DNA of 64,000 nt from Scleromitrula shiraiana (lineage: Eukaryota > Ascomycota > Leotiomycetes > Helotiales > Sclerotiniaceae): contig JABELC010000013.1 of NCBI GenBank assembly GCA_028455995.1, positions 1,116,001 through 1,180,000 of the forward strand, read 5' to 3'. Of this stretch, positions 55,534-64,000 are shown piece after piece. The stretch's first letter is position 1. Every line of letters starts with the position of its first letter. Both the position numbers and the translations under genes were made by a program. Under the pieces are notes generated by a model. The model did not search any database, was not told the DNA's origin, and saw only the letters and a list, made by a program, of their open reading frames with translations.

Positions 55534-57009
55534 CAATCAATCATCTTACCTATTCTATTGTATGAGTCTTCATGAGAGAGGACAATACCGATATCATCGA
55601 CATTGTCATCGATTTATCAGAATCAGAATAGACATTGGTTCTAAGGTCTGTGAATACGCAACCCATTGATCATTACCATGGAAAAGTAATAGGCATCAAC
55701 TTCTTACTTGTCGTGCCTTGCGTTTGTACAAGGTTGCCCATATATATAAGTATGTTGAGGTTACACTCAGTTATATATGTATGCTATGTATATGTATGAT
55801 AAATGTTGAAATGATGATGATGATGATGATGATACATTAATCGGTCGGTAGATGAATGGCTTTTGAATCAAATCCCGGACGTCCGATTTCTATTTTCGTA
55901 CTTGGGCTTTTACTCGACTTGCAGATGAAGTTTCTTGACACCTTCGAAGATTCATGATCATTATGTTGAGGCTATAGCTATCAATCAAATCAATATCAGA
56001 TTCATCATCATTCTGCTCATGAAATTGACATTTCGTTCATCATATTTCTTCTTTCATTCATCATAAAGTTCTCGTGTTGAGATTATTATCAGTCAAATAT
56101 TATCGTCTAAGTACCTGCAATCTGTCCTTTCCGTCAAAAGTTTAGCAAAATGGCAAAAGTTTCCAAGTTGTTTGCTTTTTTTTTTTCTTTTTTTGAAGTT
56201 GTAAGCCAGCCTAATGAAGCTATGTGGAAAAGTGTTAGGTGTAGGTATGGAAAATTAATATCCGAATTTAACTAGAAGATCTCTTGAATGGAACCAAGAA
56301 AAAAAAGTATAAAAAGTATATTCATGGTACATGGTATGGTACATGGTACACAAGGGAAGGGGAAAGGGAATGTGAAGGGAAAGGAAGTAATAAAGAAGAT
56401 GATTGGATCATACATCATGTATCTAAAATCAATCGAATGATGAAGTTATTGATAATGATAAAAGACATCGACAGGATGATGAGGTTGATAGAAATTCAAT
56501 ATCCAACCAGTAGAAAAATGATCCTTTTGAGATAATTTCCTCTTTAAAAGCTTCAACCAAGCTTCTTATAGCAATCTTTTTATTTTTTTTATCACCCTAC
56601 AAAAAAGAATTGATCTCCAATTTAGTGAAGTAACCCGTAATTCGCTTATTCATTAGCGCCTCAATTGATCCCTGTATTGATTTTATTTTGAAAGTTGATT
56701 GAATACTTAAAGCTTAAAGGGAACCCAGGGGAACCCGTGGATCTTTAAAGACCGTTCGGTTTCCCACAACAACAAAAAAAAAGTCCCCGAGGGAAAAAAA
56801 AAAAAAAAAAATATTAGAAAAAAAGAGAAAGAAGAGCATAAGAGGAAGAACAGTCAGCTTTTTGCCTTACTTTAACATTTACCTTACCTTACCTTACCTT
56901 ACTTTTTACTTTACTTTACCTTGGCCTTATACTACATACCAACTACATACCATACCATATACTACATACTATATACTACACACCACATACACACCATCAA
57001 ATAATTATT

Positions 57010-57200
57010 CCCCCCCTTGTCTCTTTTTTTTTTTGATATTAAACCAATCAACCAACCAATCAACCAACCAACCAACCCGCATTCAAACTATCCATCATCT
57101 ATCATCTATCATCTATCATCCATCATCCATCATCTATCTATATCATCTATCATCCATTATCCATCAATATTACCATCCATCATCCATCATCCACAAATTA
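57010..57200. repeat. Compound microsatellite
   Basis: AACC-type units (57040-57080) run into TCATC/CATCTA units (57085-57190), upstream of the MOT1 start and possibly in its 5' leader. Confidence 0.75.
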
Positions 57201-58047
57201 CTCATACAGTTACCGACAACCAAAGAAATCCCATATAAAGAAAAAAAAAATATATATATTTTAAAAAAAAAGAAAGGATATCCACAAAAGGGCAACAACC
57301 AATTAACGAGATCAACGAAACTAATCAAGCATAAGCAACAACCGAAGTTTATATCCATTCAGCCATCAGAATCAACCAAAACAGACTTCTTCCGTACCCG
57401 TACCCGTACCCATCCATACCCATACCCGTTAGAACTACCGTACCGCCCTACCTATTCCCTATTCCCTATTCCCTATTCCCTATTACCTATTACCTATTCT
57501 ACTTTATTATTACTGTACCAGAAAATAATACAGTATCAACCTCGTTCTCAAGGCTGAAGATATCACGAAACGCAACAAAATTCTGGGGAAATCTTATCTC
57601 AATTTCTTTTGATTTATAGAAGAAAATAAATTCAATTTCTTCTTTTATAATAAATTACCTTGTTTTTTATATTAATAACGGCGACAACGACAACGACAAC
57701 GACAACAACAACAACAATAATAACAACAAGTCATTGGATTTTTTCCTACGATCGTTCTTTTTTTCGTTATCAGCTACGCGCTAGTTCAACTCGTCATTAC
57801 CCTTTTCGTTTTTCGCGATTTGGATGGTATGGGATTGAGATTGGGATTCGGATTCTCCTTCTATTTCTATTTCTATTTCTATTGACACCTTAAACGAATT
57901 TCACGATATCACGCCGCCATTTTTGATGGCGTTTTCTATTTAACACCTTTAGAATTACTACCTACCTACTTAACCAACCCCAACCCTCCATTACACTACA
58001 ATCCATACAGAATACAGATACAGATAATGAAATACGCGTGTTAAGAT

Positions 58048-61000
58048 ATGGCATCGAGGTAATGTTTCACAATTTCTTTCCTTTCCTTGTCCTCCTTATT
58101 CTTAGATCGATCGTTTAGATCTTTTTGATCCTTCTGATCTTCTCTTTAAAGCAGCCATATCTTAAAGCAGCCATATCTTTGTGCATCGGAAAATAAATGC
58201 TGACATGATCATGTGAATTCTAGATTAGATCGACTTGTCACGTGAGTATCCATACATTTTCACTTTCAATCACTTTCAATCACTTTCAATCACTTTCAAT
58301 CACTTTCAATCACTTCGTTAATGGTTTTCTTCATTACCATATTTATCTCTTATGTCATGAAATGCACTTGGTGTTGTACCATTGAATATTCCAGCATCAT
58401 CAATACATTTCAATTTATCGAATTGCGAAGATCAATCCAATATTCTCTTCCCATCCTATTTCATTCATTATATTATCATTACCATCCAAACTGACAACTT
58501 AATCTAGGCTACTGGAAACAGGAAGCACCCCATTAATTAGGAACACTGCAGCTCAGCAATTAGCTGATGTTCAAAAAGCGCATCCAGAAGAACTTTTTAA
58601 TTTACTAACAAGAGTTGTACCATATCTTCGTCATAAGACATGGGATACGAGAACAGCTGCTTCCAAAGCATTAGCTGGAATTGTTGATAATGCAGAGAGA
58701 TACGATCCAAATGCTAGTGATGAACCAACGAAGGACGAAACGAAGAATGAGGAGAATGTAATCAAAAAGGAAGAAGAGGTCGAAGAAGTTCCTCTTGCAG
58801 AAGGACAATTAAGTCTTGATACACTTGATATTGTATCAATACTGAAGTATGGCAAAGAACTTGTTCGCGGTGGAGAAAAGGGACATGATTACGCCTTAGC
58901 TGCTCTCGATCCAAGTCAACGTCTCGCTCACCAGAAAAAGACACTCGCTGGAAGGTTGGGTCTACAGGGAGAGTATCATGAGGAGGAAATCGAATATGAA
59001 CTTCCAGCTAGCACAAGTCATAATGGTTCAAGCACCCCAGTACGAGAAGATTCTAATGGCTTCTCAAGACAAGACAGCAACGGCAAAGCAGCTGTGGTAC
59101 CTCCTGAAGAGAGTGGTCTTAGTGCGAGACAACTAAATCAATTGAAGCGCAAGCGGAAACGAGAAGCTCAACATGCAGGCAGTAAAAATAGATTGGTAGA
59201 TCTATCAGTTCGACGTCCTACCAATGCTGCCGACAGCAGTGGCGATGTTTCCATGTCAGACGCGGGTGAGGATAACAAAAATGGTTTGGCTGATTATTTC
59301 TCGCTGGAAAGGTCTTCGGAAGTTGATGAAGACTCGAAGGTTGTCTCAGAGTTCAAGGGTCCGGTTATGCCTATCAAATCCGAGCTCGAAAGGGAAGGTG
59401 AAGCAGAAGGCATTGAATGGCCATATGAACGTTTATGTGAGTTTCTCGTGGTTGATCTGTTTGATCCCCAGTGGGAGACTCGCCATGGCGCGGCACTGGG
59501 ACTTCGAGAGATCATCCGAGTTCATGGCGCAGGCGCAGGAAGGCAAAAAGGAAAGACTCGTGCGGAGAATACCATGCTAAACAAGAGATGGCTGGACGAT
59601 CTCGCTTGTCGGCTTTGCTGTGTTTTCATACTGGATCGTTTTGGAGATTACGTATCTGATACAGTCGTGGCCCCCATCCGAGAGACTGTAGGTCAAACTC
59701 TTGGTGCTTTACTTACTCATTTGTCACCTTCTGCTGTTTATTCCGCCCATCGCATTTTATATCGCCTCGTCATGCAAGAAGATCTTGAACTGGACAAACC
59801 TGGATGGGCCATCTGCCATGGTGGTATGATAGGTCTTCGTTACCTAGTCGCAGTGCGAAATGATCTGCTGCTTCAGGATAGCGATATGATTGACGGAGTA
59901 ATTCGTGCCGTCATGAAAGGTTTAGGTGATTGGGATGACGATGTTCGCTCAGTCAGTGCAGCAACGCTCATTCCCATCGCCAAAGAGTTTGTAAATTTGA
60001 GACCGGAAGCATTAGATGGTCTCATAAACATTGTATGGGAATGTTTATCAAATCTTGGCGATGACCTGAGTGCAAGTACGGGCCAGATAATGGATCTTCT
60101 TGCCAAACTTTGCAGTTTCCCTGAAGTTCTAGAAGCTATGAAGAAGAATGCCTCGCGAGATGCAGAGCAAGCATTCGGACTTTTAGTACCACGTCTTTAT
60201 CCATTCCTCCGACATACCATTACATCAGTACGTTCTGCAGTATTGCGTGCACTGATGACATTTGTCAATATTGAAGGCGAGGGAACTAGAGACTGGATGG
60301 ATGGCAAAATCCTTCGCTTGATATACCAAAACATCTTGGTTGAAAGGAACCAAGACACTTTAAACTTATCACTTCAAGTATGGAAATCATTGGTCATCTT
60401 CCTTGCGCAAAATCCAGATCATCTTTCTTCCGAATTTTCTGCACATATCGACCCTCTAATGCAACTAACACTACATCCCATCGGTGTATCGCGGCACCCT
60501 ATACCTATGAACGCTACCTTATTCCAAAGACCATCTGGGAATGCCTACTCTCTACCAAGTGCCCCTACCAGTAATGCTAGGCCAACTACTCCATCAAGTG
60601 GTCCTGAGCCTCCCACGAAAAAGCGTCGGAAATCTGCCAAGGCTGTAGACCCAACCCCTACCACATCCTCACATGACGTTGATGGCCCAATGATGCAAGG
60701 TGATGTTGATTTGGTAGGAATGGATATCCTGATACGGTCGAGAGTAGCCGCTGCTAAAGCGATGGGCCTTATCATGTCTCTTGTACCAGCGCCAGCACTT
60801 GCAGCATATGATACTTTTATCATTCCTGGCATGAATGCACCACATTCATCTACCCAACTTACAGCATCTATTATCGTTGACGAATATGCCAAGAATTGTA
60901 CATCGAAGGTCCACGCTCTACGTTTCCAAGAGAAGTTATTGAATATTATTGAAAACGATCGACCGTTATTCTATCGGGATTTGGTCAGCTATACACAATT

Positions 61001-64000
61001 GGTCCGTACGCAGTGCTCGCAGTTACTTAACACATTCCGTGATATTGGAAAGGTCTCTCAAGGTCGTCTTCCAGTACTTGCAGTTGTGGTAGCTGGTGAA
61101 GCCGAAGCCGGTCCTGATGCTTTCTCAATTCAGACTGCAGATAAATGTGTAAATGAAGATTATGACAGGCTGAAAAAGGCGCTTGCTCCTGGTCAGCGTT
61201 TAATCGCCACACAAGCTCTGGGTGAAGCCCGCGAAAATGTCATTGAGGCCATTAATAACGCCAAAGAGTTCAAAGAGCAGAGAGATGTTCGAATCAAATC
61301 TGCTGCCGCTAGTGCATTGGTTGCTATGAAGGTCTCACCTAGGAGACCAAGTCATATTATCAAGGCCATGATGGACAGTGTCAAGAGAGAAGAGAACTTA
61401 GAGCTGCAACAGCGTTCTGCTACTTCGATGGCCCGACTTATCGAATTATTTGCCGAGGGTGGTCGTACTGGTCCAGCACAGAAGGTTGTGTCCAACCTTG
61501 TCAAGTTTATGTGTATGGAAACATCAGAGACACCCGAATTCGAACCAAATGCAGCACTTACAACAGCCATTCTCTCGTTACGTAAGGAAGAAGACAGGAG
61601 GGATCATCCTGACGCAGCGAAGTTTGCTCGAGAAGCAAAAGCAGTTAGGATCACTAGAAGAGGTGCCAAGGAAGCTCTGGAGCAACTTTCTGGTATCTTT
61701 GGATCTGAACTTCTTAATGTTGTTCCAACTTTGAAATCTCTTATGGAAGATCCATTGCGACATGCATTTGCTACTCAACAACTTCCTGCTGATTGCAAGG
61801 ATCCCGCACAGGAATTCGGCCAAGCAGCAGTTGATAGCATGTCATTAATACGTGCGCTGACCCCTACTTTGGACAAAGCATTACATCCTTTCGTTATGGA
61901 ACTACTTCCTCTAGTCGTTGTAGCACTTCACTCCGAACTTTCAGTCTTCCGTTATATGGCCGCAAAATGTCTTGCCACAGTTTGCAGTGTTATTACTGTT
62001 GAAGCTATGACTTTACTTGTTGAGAAGGTCGTACCTTCTATTAGCAACCCACTCGATCTCAATTACCGTCAAGGAGTTATTGAATCCATTTACCATTTGA
62101 TCCATGTTATGGGCGATAACATCCTTCCATACGTGATCTTCCTCATTGTGCCTGTTTTAGGTCGTATGAGCGATTCTGATAACGATGTTCGATTAATCGC
62201 CACAACCGCTTTCGCCACTCTAGTCAAACTTGTTCCTCTTGAAGCAGGTATTCCTGATCCTCCTGGATTGTCAGAAGAATTATTGAAGGGTCGTGATCGT
62301 GAACGTACTTTCATTGGTCAACTTCTGGATCCTCACAAGGTTGAACCATTTACAATTCCAGTTGCAATTAAAGCGGAACTTCGATCTTACCAACAAGAAG
62401 GTGTCAACTGGCTTAATTTCCTCAACAAGTACCATCTTCATGGAATTCTTTGTGATGACATGGGTCTTGGAAAGACATTACAGACATTATGTATTGTTGC
62501 CAGTGATCATCATCAGAGAGCTGAAGATTTCAAGAAGACTGGTTCTCCTGATGTGAGAAGGATGCCATCTCTCATCATTTGCCCTACTACTTTATCTGGT
62601 CATTGGCAACAAGAAATTAAGACTTACGCTCCATTCTTATCTTGTACTCCTTACATTGGACCTCCTACCGATCGAGCAAAGGTTAGAGATAAGCTTGGAT
62701 CAACAGATATTGTCATCACATCATACGAGGTTTGCCGTAATGATATTGATGTTCTAGCTCCATTGAATTGGAATTATTGTGTCCTTGATGAAGGTCATTT
62801 GATCAAAAATCCCAAAGCAAAAGCTACCATTGCTATTAAACGTCTGCTTAGTAATCATCGACTTATTCTCTCAGGAACTCCAATTCAAAATAACGTTTTG
62901 GAGCTCTGGTCCCTATTCGATTTTCTTATGCCTGGATTCCTTGGAGCTGAAAAGGTTTTCCTGGATAGATTTGCCAAACCAATCGCAGCCAGTCGTTTTA
63001 GTAAATCTTCTTCGAAAGAACAAGAAGCTGGTGCTCTGGCTATCGAGGCTCTTCATAAACAAGTTTTACCTTTCCTTCTTCGTCGTCTCAAAGAAGAAGT
63101 ATTGGACGACTTACCACCGAAGATCCTACAAAATTACTATTGTGATCTTAGTGATCTTCAGAAGAAACTCTTCGAAGATTTTAATAAGAAAACGGGTAAA
63201 GCAATCGCCGAAAAGGCCTCAACTGGTGATAAAGAATCTAAAACACATATTTTCCAAGCTCTTCAATATATGCGCAAACTTTGCAATTCCCCCGCAATGG
63301 TAATGAAAGAAGGCCATAAACAATATGAAGAGACCCAACGATTATTAGCCAAGCAAGGAACCAGTCTCCGAGATGCAATACACGCACCAAAATTAACCGC
63401 ATTACGAGATCTCCTAGTTGACTGTGGGATTGGTACGGATCCATCCTCCGAAAATGATATCACAACCGAAACATCATACGTTTCCCCTCATCGTGCGCTC
63501 GTCTTCTGTCAAATGAAAGAAATGATCGATATGGTACAGACGGAAGTTTTCAAAAAGATGTTACCTTCGGTTCAATATCTCCGCATGGATGGATCAGTCG
63601 ATGCATCGAAACGTCAGGATATTGTTAATAAATTTAATTCGGATCCGTCGTATGATGTGCTACTACTTACGACTAGTGTGGGGGGCTTGGGACTTAATTT
63701 GACGGGTGCTGATACGGTTATTTTTGTGGAACATGATTGGAATCCCCAGAAGGATTTACAGGCTATGGATCGCGCGCATAGGATTGGTCAGAAAAAGGTG
63801 GTTAATGTTTATAGAATTATCACTAGGGGGACTTTGGAAGAGAAGATCTTGAGGTATGTTTTTTTTTTCTTTTTTGCGCTCTTCTTTTTACCCCTTACAT
63901 ATAATCCCATATACCTCTCCCCTCCCCAACCCACCCAATCAAACAAACATACTAACCACCCATCTTCACAGTCTCCAACGTTTCAAAATAGACGTAGCAT
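58048..64000 (+). CDS. MOT1: MOT1, TBP-displacing Snf2-family ATPase (3' end off window)
   Basis: Exons 58048-58058, 58224-58241 (an 18-nt microexon), 58508-63853 and 63972 onward. 1791 residues precede the last visible intron, against ~1900 expected, so only the C-terminal ~90 residues are missing. The start splices to MASRLDRLVTLLETGSTP, matching MOT1 N-termini. HEAT repeats follow, with an insert containing the nuclear signal PTKKRRK. The C-terminal Snf2 motor has DDMGLGKT (~1326), the MOT1-type box LDEGHLIKN, SGTPIQNN and QAMDRAHRIGQ. MOT1 uses ATP to remove TBP from DNA and so redistributes it among promoters. The frame is open and in phase across the whole large exon. Introns 1 and 2 (165 and 266 nt) are long for this genome; intron 2 holds a decamer repeat. 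Confidence 0.96.
58261..58310. repeat. CACTTTCAAT decamer, five perfect copies
   Basis: Five identical tandem 10-bp units plus a partial one, located inside MOT1 intron 2, about 20 nt after its donor. Confidence 0.95.

Larger units (their letters stand above)
54565..58047. other. Large divergent spacer between kinase and MOT1
   Basis: About 3.5 kb between the two start codons with no supported gene. It includes the G14 tract, the 228-bp inverted-repeat element, a 14-bp triple repeat, and, closer to MOT1, many simple repeats (CCTTA near 56880, AACC near 57045, ATCATC/TCATCTA near 57085-57190, CCCTATT near 57455-57490, GACAAC near 57685). An 83-codon frame at 56284-56535 is low-complexity. Confidence 0.55.

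Overview
This looks like nuclear chromosomal DNA of a filamentous ascomycete (Pezizomycotina). Genes are monocistronic on both strands. Most are interrupted by 41-70 nt introns with GTANGT-like donors, CTAAC/CTGAC-type branch sites and YAG acceptors, with only a few longer introns. Gene content (extracellular glutaminase, CBM1 esterase relic, small cysteine-rich secreted protein, F-box-type relic, PIF1-like helicase with an RNase-H1-type N-domain) and style fit a plant-associated leotiomycete such as Botrytis/Sclerotinia. That placement is inference from gene style, not a database result. I saw no rRNA, tRNA, CRISPR, prophage or intact transposon.

Layout. 1-3.5 kb: no recognisable gene; contains an AT-rich, probably RIP-degraded patch. 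3.5-6.3 kb: a Myb/SANT-like protein (+) facing an Ap4A phosphorylase/ATP adenylyltransferase (-). 7.6-9.97 kb: a 7-exon GMC oxidoreductase with a doubtful N-terminus at a T16 tract. 11.0-15.4 kb: divergent SDR (-) and secreted glutaminase (+). 16.1-17.3 kb: an RRM/SR-like protein with a GC-AG intron. Then 3.4 kb with no gene before a PIF1-family helicase (20.7-22.9 kb, -). 24.0-24.6 kb: Prx5-type peroxiredoxin. 25.0-26.4 kb: broken F-box-like gene. 27.0-27.6 kb: 8-cysteine secreted protein. 28.35-29.2 kb: decaying CBM1 + CE16-like esterase (-). 30.3-32.5 kb: DUF7918-like protein (-). 33.1-36.9 kb: complex I NDUFS5-like subunit (-) and Sec39 (+) diverging from a 226-bp spacer. 37.8-39.8 kb: SprT-like metalloprotease (+) facing a glutathione S-transferase (-). 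40.5-42.7 kb: branchpoint-bridging protein SF1/BBP (+). 43.5-48.1 kb: a 1498-residue coiled-coil protein with about 14 tandem 17-residue repeats (-). 49.1-50.2 kb: GT8 glycosyltransferase (-). 51.2-54.6 kb: Ark/Prk (NAK) family kinase (-). 54.6-58.0 kb: low-complexity spacer with a 228-bp MITE-like inverted-repeat element. 58.0-64.0 kb: MOT1 (+), cut by the window edge.

The genes do not form one pathway. Most are housekeeping: transcription (MOT1), splicing (BBP, RRM protein), ER/Golgi traffic (Sec39, GT8), endocytosis (Ark/Prk kinase), respiration (NDUFS5), redox (Prx, GST) and genome maintenance (PIF1, SprT). Lineage-specific or decaying genes lie mainly at 24-29 kb. The strongest leads are the 17-residue repeat protein, the hybrid-binding-domain/PIF1 fusion with a SUMO-interaction-like motif, the 228-bp inverted-repeat element, unusual splicing structures (18-nt microexon in MOT1, stopless 60-nt intron in SEC39, GC-AG intron in the RRM gene, tandem acceptors in BBP) and the esterase caught in decay.
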